From Lithodes maja (taxonomy: Eukaryota > Arthropoda > Malacostraca > Decapoda > Lithodidae), in contig JBAKBP010000199.1 in NCBI GenBank assembly GCA_037953745.1, positions 289,231 to 353,230 on the forward strand: 64,000 nt of DNA, written 5' to 3'. Shown piece by piece: positions 19,427 through 29,900 of the stretch. The position numbers were made by a program, and so were the translations under genes. How positions within the stretch are numbered: the stretch's first letter is position 1; every line of letters begins with the position of its first letter. The notes beneath the pieces were generated by a model. It was not told where the DNA came from and made no database searches. It worked only from the letters and a program-made list of their open reading frames with translations.

Positions 19427-21320
19427 TGTTACGTCCTGGGATATATAAACACTGGGCTCTTTCTATTGGACTAGGTATGCGGCAACAAGCAACAACGGAA
19501 AACGCTAGATCCAACCCTTATCTATAAACCCAGGCAACAAACCACCCTAAACCGTCAAGAGTCCTGGACAACGAGGTATCCTATGACTCGGTTACAGGGT
19601 GCACGCACTATAGACTGCTGATAGTGAAGCAGGCTATATAAAAGATCACACAATTAAGTTGACTTAAAGCTTCAAGGAAAAGATAGATAACGGAATTAAA
19701 TTGCAGAAACAATTTAATAACAAACTAGAAGAAACTACATTTAACGTTACGTTAATTAATACAACTAATCACCCCTGCGTGAAAGAAGGTGAAAGCAAAC
19801 AGTCTTCAAAACATCGTACAGGTAGACAAGATGCAGGTTTCTAAACTGCATGCGGCTACTGTAGGATCTGATGCTTAGCAAAGAAAGTAAGTTACGGATT
19901 TAGAGAACTCTTAACTCATAAGCAGGAATAAATACTAGTGATAGGCCATACAGTGTATAATGGCGTAGGTATAGTTAAATAAAGGCAGCAACTCGCAACA
20001 TAACCACATACAGGTGTGCTTCTCACTCTTAGTCAGGCAAGCCTGCTCGGACAGAGTCTCTAAGCCACACCCTGACTCACAATGCTCACAACAACGGTAA
20101 ACTGTGGCACAATAACAAGCATGCAGAAATAATAAAACCCCTAGCTGTTAATCTACCAGGTGGCAGAGGTCTAGCCGGAAGGATATAGGCTTCGGATACC
20201 CGGGCTGAGCCACCTGCTCTAGCCTAGGGACGTTCCCAAGTCTGTGCGCCAAATTACTCTAATTGAAATGGTGCTCTCTTGAGAGACTCAGATCCCAAGT
20301 ATCTGACTCTCTCCTGGCGACCCTAAAACAAAAGCAAGACGTGCTAGCGCAGTGCTGAGTGGACTAGGCAAGGGCCCTCACACAACACAACACTAGACAC
20401 ACAGGGACACAGACAAGAAAATGCCCCCAGACTCCCACGGGTATCCTAGTAAAGTCGTGCGGGTCCACAGGACTCGCACCAGCAGACTTTACTTAAAGGA
20501 TCACAAAAAGCCTCCCCTCCGGTCTAGCCCCTGCTCACCTGCCACAAGAACACACAAGCAAGCATGAAACCACCAAATATGAGACAACAAAAAGCTTCCT
20601 AGGTCTCATTAACAATTACATCTCTGCATAAAGCCCAAAATCCTATCTAATTATCTGAGAGCTCGTCGTTAATACAATAATAGATATAAGGTCTATCAAG
20701 TGGATGGGATAATTAAATAGATTGGTGAAGTAGTGGAAGGAAGGTATACAAAGTAAGAGAGAAAGTTTCTAAGTGGGGTTGAGAGGGATAGATATCAAGG
20801 GGGTCCGAAGGGTACGACAGTGAGGTGAGCTCTGAGTCTTGAATCTGTCTGGACCCCACCCTAGGCATGCGAAATACATCCCATGCTTGGCAACACTCAA
20901 CACAGTTGCCGGGTCAAAATCCTCTACCCCTTGCGCGAGTCGAAACTAAGCCTAACGTTGCGATCAAATTGGCAACATCAGGCTCCTCCCAAGCTAGACT
21001 CTCCGCGCGAAGCAACGTCCCCCAGCCGGTCTCTCTCTCTCTCCCGCTCGTCTCCTCCCACTCTCACCAGACTTACATCTTATATATTATAATGAAACAA
21101 TCAACTATCGAGAATAAAATATACTAAGATGTGTTGGTTAAGAATAAGGGCATCTTCAAGCTGTGAAACAACATAAGAATATCCCAGACATTAGTTACAT
21201 TGTCGTAGGATATATACTAAGGAAAAGCAGGCCGGCCAGCTGCCGCCAGCCGGTTTCTAAACGGCTGGGCAGCCGACGCGCGCGCATGCCTGCACGTGGC
21301 TACTATGCAGGAGCGTCACA
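19427..21320 (-). repeat. Gypsy A 3' LTR
   Basis: On the plus strand it runs from TGTTACG to GCGTCACA, the same ends as the other gypsy LTRs in the window (read as TGTGACGC...CGTAACA in element orientation). It is followed on the right by the polypurine tract complement CCTCCCCCAAGA at 21321. At 1894 bp it is long for an LTR but matches its relatives (1841-1862 bp). The middle is strongly diverged from B to E, but the hairpin at 20281-20313 and the surrounding words (GTCGCCAGGAGAG on the minus strand) are kept. Confidence 0.85.
20281..20313 (-). promoter_or_regulatory. LTR stem-loop, gypsy A
   Basis: On the minus strand GAGAG pairs with CTCTC and TCAGAT pairs with ATCTGA around a 7-nt loop. 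The inner stem differs from the other LTRs (CCAGAT with ATCTGG) by a matched pair change. Confidence 0.65.
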
Positions 21321-21646
21321 CCTCCCCCAAGATGTAAGACACTTGACTAAGTTCTTCATATCTAACAGAAAGCTTCTCATAGTATCACACACTGTTGCAA
21401 CGCAAGGCACTATATATAAACAAAATAAAGACTGTTGCACTCCACCGAGCAAGTTCAACTAACTTAGCGACAATAAGCGAAAACATTCAACTTAGATACT
21501 GCTACAACATCTTATCCAAAATTCTACACGTTATAAAAATAAAGAGTGTTTATAAGGTTTTTGCTTTTTTATTTTTTTATTTTTTTCGGCTGAACTACAG
21601 TGACAGCCTATTTTCCTCCACACTCAACCCTCAATCCTGTAGCAGT
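21321..21646 (-). other. Gypsy A 3' untranslated region
   Basis: This stretch lies between the pol stop and the LTR. It contains the polypurine tract (complement of 21321-21331) next to the LTR and a 21-nt hairpin at 21588-21608 near the stop codon. Confidence 0.7.
21588..21608 (-). promoter_or_regulatory. Post-pol hairpin, gypsy A
   Basis: GGCTG and CAGCC are separated by 11 nt. The position relative to the pol stop and the total length of 21 nt match the hairpins of B, C and E. Confidence 0.5.
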
Positions 21647-23632
21647 CTAACCAACATCATCCACCCTTGATAGACAATCCGCTATCACGTTATCAGAACC
21701 GGCAATATGGCGTATGTTCAAATTATACTCCTGAAGCAAGAGTGACCACCTGGTCAGCCTCATATTCCGGTTATGAAACTGATTCAAGAATTTCAGAGGG
21801 TGATGATCGGTATAAACCACTACGACTGGTCCGAAAGCAGGAACATATACATCGAAGTGCCTGAGCGCCAGCACTATCGCCAAGAGTTCTTTTTCAATTA
21901 CAGAGTAATTCCTTTGTGCACTATTGAATTTTTTACTGTAAAAACTCACTGGATGTTCGATACCTTCATCATCTGTCTGTAACAAGACAGCCCCAGCCCC
22001 TACGCCACTGGCATCAGTCGCCAGCTGAAAAGGTCTGCTGAAGTCCGGGGCCCTGAGTATGGGGTGGGTACATAACAGGTGTTTCACCAAGGAAAACGCC
22101 TCTGCACACTCAGGAGACCACCGGAACTTCTTGTGCTTAGATAATAAGTCAGTTAAAGGTGCAAGTACAGTCGAATAGCCTTTGATGAAGCGACGATAAT
22201 AGCCTATCATACCTAGAAACCGCATGATTTGTTTCTTAGTCTTCGGCTGGGGAAACTGATCGATGGCTTTGATCTTTGTCTGTGGAGGGCACACCTGACC
22301 CATCCCCACCTCGAACCCCAGGTACAAAACTGTGGCTTTGACAAAATTGCACTTACCCAGGTTTACCACCAAACCTGCTTCATTCAGTTTATTAAAAAGC
22401 TGTCCGATGTGAGCACAGTGACTGTTAAAATCATCGTCGTATATTATGACATCATCTAGGTACACCGTACAGTTGGGAATGTCGGCTACAATGTCGTTCA
22501 TTAATTTCTGAAACGTTGCAGGGGCATTTTTCAGCCCGTATGGCATAACATGGCAACGATATGTGGCACCGTCCACCACAAACCCACACACCTCTCGCGC
22601 TCGCTCAGACAAGGGCACTTGCCAATAACCCTTAACAAGGTCAATCTTAGTGAGGAACTTGGCTTTTCCTATCTTATCCACACTGTCATCCACGCGAGGG
22701 AGAGGGTAGGCATTTGTGGGAGTTAAACCATTCAACCTGCGGAAATCTATACAAAACCGCACCTTGCCATCTGGTTTGGGCTGCAGTGTGACGGGGGAAG
22801 TCCACCTTACTGCACCCTCAGAAATCAGCCCACGTTTCAGCATATAATCCAGCTCTTCCCGAAGTGCTGGTAATTTAATAGGGGGAACACGGTATGGCAC
22901 TGATTTAAAGGGCGGGTGGTCCCCAACATCGACATCGTGCACCGCTTGAGTAGTGAGGCCAGGATGCTCCACAAAAACAGCTGGGTTTGAATCAAACAAG
23001 TGCTGCACAGCTACACGCTGTTGCTCAGGCAGGTGCAATATCAACTCGTGAGCCACTATTCTAGAATTCCCCGCCCACTGATCCGCGGAAACATGACAAT
23101 CCCAATTATCCTCCCCCGCAGCTTGACTGTCCCTTCCTCCTTCTCCACCACGATCGCTGCAGATCAACACCGGGACAGTGAGAGGCTCGGAGGGGCGCCT
23201 CACATACTCTTTCATCAGATTTACATGGCAAAGTTGGTTCTTTTTCTTACGATCAGGAGTAGCTACTAAATAGTCGAGATCAGAAACCTTCCTTACAACC
23301 CGATACGAACCAGAATACTTGGCAGACAAGGGGTGTCCCACCAGAGGCAGTAGTATCAGTACCTCCTGATCTACTTCAAATTCCCTCAGCTTCACCTTCT
23401 GGTTGTATCTGTCCATCTGAGCTTGTGAACTCTTAAGGTTCCGACCTGCTACCTCCAAGCTCTTTAGCATTCTCTCACGGCTTTCTACTACATACTTTAG
23501 AAGCGAGCATGGCTTTGTGACTCCCTTCCAGATCTCCTTGACTATGTCGAGGGGCCCCCTGACCCTGTGTCCAAAAACCAACTCGTTCGGGTTAAATCCC
23601 AAGCTCTCCCCAGGAACTTCTCTCGCAGCAAA
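21647..23632 (-). CDS. Gypsy A integrase C-terminus, reverse transcriptase and RNase H
   Basis: A 651-codon open frame. Its first part is the integrase C-terminal GPY/F-like module (VDQEVLILLPLVGHPLSAKY). Reverse transcriptase follows, with VRFCIDFRRLNGLT, TKIDLVKGYWQVPLS, MPYGLKNAPATFQKLMNDI and the active site VYLDDVIIYDDD. RNase H has LATDASGVGAGAVLL, YSVIEKELLAIVLALRHF, VVYTDHHPL and HIAGSDNVIADCLSR, all catalytic positions kept. The polymerase copies the RNA genome into DNA. Unusually, integrase precedes the polymerase. Upstream, two TAA codons (23639-23641 and 23633-23635) interrupt the same frame. Confidence 0.93.
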   Translation of the reverse strand, partial: FAAREVPGESLGFNPNELVFGHRVRGPLDIVKEIWKGVTKPCSLLKYVVESRERMLKSLEVAGRNLKSSQAQMDRYNQKVKLREFEVDQEVLILLPLVGHPLSAKYSGSYRVVRKVSDLDYLVATPDRKKKNQLCHVNLMKEYVRRPSEPLTVPVLICSDRGGEGGRDSQAAGEDNWDCHVSADQWAGNSRIVAHELILHLPEQQRVAVQHLFDSNPAVFVEHPGLTTQAVHDVDVGDHPPFKSVPYRVPPIKLPALREELDYMLKRGLISEGAVRWTSPVTLQPKPDGKVRFCIDFRRLNGLTPTNAYPLPRVDDSVDKIGKAKFLTKIDLVKGYWQVPLSERAREVCGFVVDGATYRCHVMPYGLKNAPATFQKLMNDIVADIPNCTVYLDDVIIYDDDFNSHCAHIGQLFNKLNEAGLVVNLGKCNFVKATVLYLGFEVGMGQVCPPQTKIKAIDQFPQPKTKKQIMRFLGMIGYYRRFIKGYSTVLAPLTDLLSKHKKFRWSPECAEAFSLVKHLLCTHPILRAPDFSRPFQLATDASGVGAGAVLLQTDDEGIEHPVSFYSKKFNSAQRNYSVIEKELLAIVLALRHFDVYVPAFGPVVVVYTDHHPLKFLNQFHNRNMRLTRWSLLLQEYNLNIRHIAGSDNVIADCLSRVDDVG

Positions 23633-23641
23633 TTAAACTTA

Positions 23642-24179
23642 TGGGAGACCTAGATCCCAGTCCTTCCCATTTTCCATGCAATAACACCGCAACATACTCT
23701 TGAGAGTCGAGTGCCACCTTTCCAAAACTCCCTGACTCTCGGGATGGTAGGCAGATGACACCACAGACACTATCCCATGTTGCTGCATGGTCTGCTTAAA
23801 CAGAGCAGAAGTAAAATTGGATCCCTGATCAGACTGGATCTCCTGAGGGTAGCCATAAAGAGAGAAATAGACAAGTAGGTTTTTGACAACAGTCTTAGCC
23901 ATCCCGTTGCGCATGGGGTAAGCATCTGGATACCGTGTTGCTACATCCATTACAGTTAGTACAAATTTATTGCCGGCACTAGTGGGGGGCAATGGGCCAA
24001 CCATATCGATAACTACTTTGCTGAAGGGCGGCCCAATGACAGGGATGGGTTGTAACGGGGCTCTCGGGATGACCTGATTGGGTTTCCCAACAACTTGACA
24101 AGTGTGACACTGTGACACCCATGACACAACACTCGCCTTTAACCCAGGCCACCAGAAAAGCTTGCTCAGAGCTGCCTCC
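23642..24179 (-). pseudogene. Gypsy A integrase core
   Basis: The zinc-binding end (SWVSQCHTCQVVGKPNQ) and the DDE core are readable: KVVIDMVGPLPPTSAGNKF has the first Asp, EIQSDQGSNFTSALFKQTM the second and YHPESQGVLERWHSTLKSML the Glu. It is in the same frame as the polymerase downstream, from which two TAA codons divide it, and a TAG at 24180-24182 divides it from the zinc-finger His half. All three are single-base changes from expected sense codons, so the copy was probably intact recently. Confidence 0.9.
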
Positions 24180-24182
24180 GTC

Positions 24183-24608
24183 TAACGTGCCCCCAGGTGC
24201 CCTGCCAAAGGCACATCATGAGCTAAGCTCAATATGCTCTCACGGCACACCCTCGGTACTACTAACTGGTCCACTAATCCTGACCCGCCATCCCACTTTT
24301 TCTTGGGATCCTGATGTCTCCGATACAAGATCCCCTCGGACAAGAAAAAATCACCAGGCTGCGCATCCCCATCGCACTCCAGTTCGACAGCACCATTACC
24401 ACACGCCCTGACTTCAGGATCTTCCAGCTGCAAGGAACATATATCAGCAGGTGCGAGATTATCCAAGTTCATCTTAAATAATTTATTTCCACCTCCAATG
24501 TCCCGCTGAGCCATCCTTTCCTCACGCTGCGCATAACGATGCTGTCGCAGAGTCTCTTCCTGCCCTGCACCTGCACTAGCGGTGACAGGCCCCGGGGCCT
24601 CTCCAGAC
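24183..24608 (-). pseudogene. Gypsy A protease-integrase linker and HH half of the zinc finger
   Basis: The frame encodes LDNLAPADICSLQLEDPEV, a conserved spacer of this group, then GDFFLSEGILYRRHQDPKKKW and VPRVCRESILSLAHDVPLAGHLGAR, where the two His residues begin the integrase HHCC finger. A TAG follows at once. On the right it is cut at 24608 by the gypsy B LTR; the matching position in B is about 28591. Confidence 0.85.
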
Positions 24609-25430
24609 TGTTACGACCGGGCACTCGGGTACACTAGGGCTCTTACACAGGACTCGAGTATGGCTCGCTGCCACAACGGAAACACACGATCCCAACCCCA
24701 GAGTACTGCCAGCCGAACAAAAAACGCCACTACCCTCCAGAGTTCTATCTGCTATAACGGGGTATACAAGAACTCGGTACTAGCGTTTCACACAACAGAC
24801 TAATAACAAGACGGGAGTTATCTAGTCTGGTCAACAATCAAACAAAGAAGAAAGTACTACAACACTAAAGAATAGTGTTGGCCGAAGCCGAAGTAATCCA
24901 CCCTTGAACTAAGAACTTAAGAAGTCCTCCACCCTCTACTTCGGATCGGCACTATTACGTTACGTTAAACAATAGTCCTCGAGCATCAAGCAAGGAATCT
25001 TCTGATAAGTTAGATGCTTCTCGAATACTCATAAGAAGTAAGTATCGGATTTTGAACAGCAATTTAATGAATAACTCACTGGTAATTAAAGGCTTTAAAT
25101 TGACATAAGAAGAATTATAAGAATAAGCAATAGGATATGGCAAACATTAAGAAGAAGTACTCCGACAATGCACTGGCAATAGCCTACTAAGATTGTGCTC
25201 GTGGGCCACTAATCTCTGAAGTAGCTAAGCGTGCCACACATGAAATCAATAGTGCTTAAACAATAATATACATAAGGAGAAGCTTCAATACTATGCTGTA
25301 TCTGCTGGTCGAGCAAAGTCTAGCTGGGATATCTAAGGTTAAGAGACAATGGCTGAGCAAGCGGCTTGTAGCCTAGCGAGGTCCTTAAGACTGTGCGGCC
25401 AAATTACGGTAATTGACGGGATGCTCTCTT

Positions 25431-25463
25431 GAGAGATCCAGATCACTAGTATCTGGTTCTCTC
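25431..25463 (-). promoter_or_regulatory. LTR stem-loop, gypsy B 3' LTR
   Basis: GAGAG with CTCTC and CCAGAT with ATCTGG form a stem with a 7-nt loop, as in the other LTRs. Confidence 0.65.
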
Positions 25464-26014
25464 CTGGCGATCCTCTCAAAGTCAAGCAAATGAGATAGCA
25501 CAGTGTTGGGTGGCACAGGCAAAAGCCCTCACTCGCAACACAGTGCTAAACTCCTACGGTACACAGTCAGAAAGACCACCTAGGCGTTCCACGTCTCCGT
25601 TGCAATTGTACTGGTTCAACCGCAACCTAGTACTCATAGGAAATCACAACTCAGAAACCCTATCCCAGTCTAGCATTGCCTAAACCAGCAGAAAACAGGA
25701 ACATGAATAATCGCACACAGGGAAATGCATATACGAGTGCAACAAACATCAATCAATCCTATTCTAGTTAACCCTTCCAAAAATAGGCTATCTAACAGGC
25801 ACTTATCTCGTGAGAACTCAAGCGATAATACTTTGGCTGACTAAATCTGCACCAAAGGGGTCATGGAGGTTAAACAGGGACGAGAAGGGAAGAAGATAGG
25901 CTGTTCAGAGAGTAGAGAAAGTTCACATCAGTCGGAAGAATATGGATAGTTGCAAGGGATATGAGAAGTCGCTTTGCCTGATGAGTTCTGAGGAAAATGC
26001 GGCGGGACCTCTCT

Positions 26015-26021
26015 TTTTATA
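26015..26021 (-). promoter_or_regulatory. TATA box of gypsy B 3' LTR
   Basis: The minus strand reads TATAAAA about 430 bp inside the LTR start, preceded by GGCCGAG and followed by purines, as in the other LTRs of this family. Confidence 0.6.
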
Positions 26022-26449
26022 CTCGGCCCTGTAGCGAGCATATCGCCAACACTAAGGACCGCCCACTGGCAATCATGACGTCATATTCTCTCTCAATCTG
26101 GGATCGACAAAGAACTTCCCACGCGCTGAAAGGGAGGAAGGGAGGAGGGAATTAGGCCTACCGGCCCGCGTGGCGCACTCACTGACCCCCCGCCACGTAA
26201 TATCTCTCCTCTCATCATTACATACAAGTCCCACACACAATACTTATATCTAATGATATAAAATAGAACTCGTTGACTTAGAAGAAAACAAAATACATAA
26301 TGATAATACTTATAGTACAACGGTTCACATAAACTGAGTTAGGAAACTCTACACAGACTACAGCCAAAGTTCCTGCCCTGACGATCCTAGCGAGAGTGGG
26401 GCCTGACTGGGCGTTCTGTACAGCATGCTCATACTCGACATGCGTCACA

Positions 26450-26956
26450 CCTCCCCCAAGATTTTACTTGCTCAACCCTGAGCTAAAATCTGATATACAG
26501 AACCCCATCAAACCCCTCACACCCAGCGACCGCATGGCACTAAAACAACGCTGAGTTTATCACTAAAACACATCTTATTAAAAAAAAAAAAAAATCACAT
26601 TTCATAACTCCTCCCAACAATAGTAAAATACATAATATCATGCTCCCAGAGCGAGCTTACAGCAGCTCAGCCGTTTGATAGTTCGTGGACTACTCAAACC
26701 TTATAGGCTATGACAAACTTATACAATTATCTTCATCAAAAAGAAAGAGTTTTTATATGATTTTTATATTTTAATATGTTTTTTTTCCGGCTGCACTATA
26801 AGGGCAGCCTATTTTCTTCTATACCAAACGCTCAACAATCCTGCTTTACGACCCAATACGCTGGGCTACAACCGCGAGCCAACAAGCACCAAGCGCAAAA
26901 TACTACTCAAACCAAAGCAGGAGGCTACCCGTGTGTCAATCTACCCAGGATCATAA
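26450..26956 (-). other. Gypsy B 3' untranslated region
   Basis: It contains the polypurine tract next to the LTR (complement of 26450-26460), an A-run at 26580-26594, and the hairpin at 26789-26809. It aligns with the regions after pol in C and E. Confidence 0.7.
26789..26809 (-). promoter_or_regulatory. Post-pol hairpin, gypsy B
   Basis: GGCTGC and GCAGCC pair around a 9-nt loop. Confidence 0.5.
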
Positions 26957-29900
26957 TTATACCCCTGAACGACCACATGCAACCTCGTTGTCACAACCGG
27001 CAATATGGCTTATGTCCAGGTTATATACCAATAACCTTAGTGACCACCTGGTCAGCCTCATATTCCGATTGTGAAACTGGTCCAAGATCTCGAGAGGGTA
27101 ATGATCTGGGTAAACTACACCGACCGGACCATAGGCTGGAACATAGATCTCGAAATGCCCCAGCGCATCATTGTCCTTTTCACTTTCATTCATCAGGCTC
27201 TGACACGTTGCTGGTGCATTCTTAAGTCCGTCAGGCACAACATTGCACTGGTAGGTACTCCCGTCCACAACAAAACCACATACCTCTTTAGCACGCTCGG
27301 ACAAAGTTTCAAGCAACGACCACTCACGACATTCCTTATCCCTCAGATCCTTCGTCCACACGTAATCCAGCTCTGCTTGCACCATAGGCTGTCGAGCAGG
27401 ATTTATACGGCAGGGAATTAAACTGAGCCTTGCACTATCTCCAGCCTGCATGTCGGATTCTACCCCGTACATCAGGCCTGGAGAAGCAACAAACATGCGA
27501 AAGTACTGCCATAGCCTAGTAAATAACTGCCTTGCACTGTCTCCACGAACAACATGCCTAGTGCCCTCCCACAACCCAGCCGAGACCGCAGCTTCTAACC
27601 TGTAGTCTCCCTCCTTCTCCACCTTCGTCCCTAGAACAGCCAGGTCATGAGAGGGACAATCAGTACCACCTGTGCAGTCACTCCCACAGTTCATTATTGC
27701 TAAGGCTTCCCCGCCGATACCGTACATGCGCACCCCCACATTCCTTGTGACGACATCTGCCTGCTCAGCATCACCGCTTTTAGAGACATGGCCAGATACA
27801 GTCGGTCTATGGTAGGGCTGTTGCATTAGACTAGAGCAACATTGGGAGGCTATGCGACGACCGGGCACTGCGATACCACAGCCGACCTTACCAATCTGCT
27901 CAATGTCCTCCTTTTGACCACCACCCTTGGCAGCCATGGGTCGACCCTGACCTGGCAACCATGCCAAAGCCTCGTCGCCCACCTTAAACCACCGAAACAA
28001 CGAGGCTAACGGTCTTTCAACAGTCACGTGACCTGCCCGTGGAACATCTTGCACCGCCCGAGTTGTGAGACTCAGGGGCTCGGCACGACCAGTGGGGTAT
28101 GAACCGAGCTGGTGCTGGAGTGCTGCACACTGCTGCTCAGGCAGGCGCTCTAGCGCTTCCACAGCCACCAGACTCGTGTCCCCCGCCCACGGCTCCGCCG
28201 AGACATAACAATCCCTACTCTCCTCCACCTGTGCCCTACTGCCCCCCTCTCCTTCTCCACCTTGGCCGCGACAGACCAACGCAGGGACAGTAGGCTGCTC
28301 AGGTGGTTGCCTCACAAACTCCTCCAACAGGTTCACATGACATGCTTCCCCGTCCTCGTGTTTAATCTCGACAGCACCATTACCACACTTCTGAACTTCC
28401 GGATCCTCCAACTGCAGTTTACAAATATCTGAGGGAACCAACCTGTCTAGATGCTTCCGAAGCAACCCAAGTCCTTCCCCAATATCAAACTGAGCAACCC
28501 TTTCTTCTCTCCGTGTGCAACGTTGCTGCCTCGGAGTCTCTTCCGGCCCTACCTCCTCACTAGCTGTGACAGGTCCTGGGGCCTCTCCAGACTCCAACAT
28601 AGGTGCCAATACTGAATCACCCAGGAGAGCCGCCGAGTCAAAACTCTTAAAACCAACTCCAGCTTTAGCCTCCTCCTGTTGATCGTTCCTCTGCTGGTCT
28701 GAAGACGGAGGACTAGGCTGTGACACTTTAGCTGCCCGAGCTCGGGTGACAGCACACGCCATGGGTTGTGCCTGGCACCGCTCGACACACTCTTGCTCTT
28801 CCCTACTCACGTCGGCCGTCCTCTCGACAACGACTAAGGGTAGAACCTCAGAAGCGGGCATTGCAAAGTCGTTGCCGAGAAGAAGGTCGACGCCCTCCAC
28901 TGGCAGTTTCTCCACAATCCCGACATCCAATTCACGTGTCACACCATCCACCTCCAACTCCAACCGCACCAGCGGGTATGACCGAGTTGCATTAATACCC
29001 TGCACCACTACCACCCGAGCCACATTTATAGGGTAGCCAGTCAAGTTATTCATCAGAGTCTGGGAAGCACCTGTATCACGCAAGACCTCTACTCCATGCT
29101 TGCGCCCCGCCCACATCACGCAACCCCGTCCTCTATGGTCGCAAAAAACATCCTGAGCAGGGTTCGAGCCTCCCAGGTGCTTCTGCATTGGCTGTGCCTC
29201 AGCCTCTGACGAACTGCCCCGGGCAAACTCAGAAGACTTCGGAGACACACCAATGTTGCAGGCCAAAGACACAGCTGCTGTAGGTGGTTTGCTAGGACAG
29301 ACTCTTGCAAAGTGCCCCTTTTCATGACAATGATAACACTCCAACTCCCCTCTGGGCTTCCCTTGGTACTGGGAAGGGCCCGGCCCCTTCTTAAATGGGA
29401 CGGTGCTAGTCTTGTGGTCAGTCTTGGTATCATAGCTCTTGTACTTGTTTGCATAATGTATATCACTAACTCGGGGGGGTGGGGCGTCACGCCCCTTGTT
29501 ACCTGCCTCACTACGCTGGGCAGACCCGCACCCACGAATTAGCGATAGCCGGAGGTCAGCCATCTCAGCTGCCTCCTGTAGAGTTTTTGGGTTCTTTTCT
29601 TTAATAGTTAAAGTCATATCTGCACCAGTACACTTATAAAACTGCTCGAGCAGAAACAGCTCAGTCAACTGTTCGGCCGTCTCAGCTTTCTCAGAACGTG
29701 TCCAGTTAGCAAGTGCATCTTTTAAGTCCCGGGCATGTTCAAGAAAGGTCGCCTCCCTAGTCTTTGTAACACCCCGAAACTTCAATCGATATGTTTCTGG
29801 TTGCAACTCGTATGCCCGTAGGACAGCTCTCTTCAATTCTGGGTAGTCAATGCAAGACTCTAAAGGCAGTGCATCATAAGCCTTCAGACCCTTACCCGTA

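Larger units (their letters stand above)
19427..24608 (-). mobile_element. Gypsy A: 3' half of a Gmr1-like LTR retrotransposon
   Basis: Minus-strand element with 3' LTR, 3' untranslated region and the pol domains integrase, reverse transcriptase and RNase H in that order. It ends abruptly at 24608 where gypsy B begins, inside the stretch between protease and integrase. No Gag, protease or 5' LTR of this copy is visible anywhere in the window. Confidence 0.85.
24609..26449 (-). repeat. Gypsy B 3' LTR
   Basis: An 1841-bp LTR, TGTTACG to GTCACA on the plus strand, almost identical to 30994-32837. Very few substitutions separate the two in the parts I compared, so insertion was recent. Confidence 0.92.
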
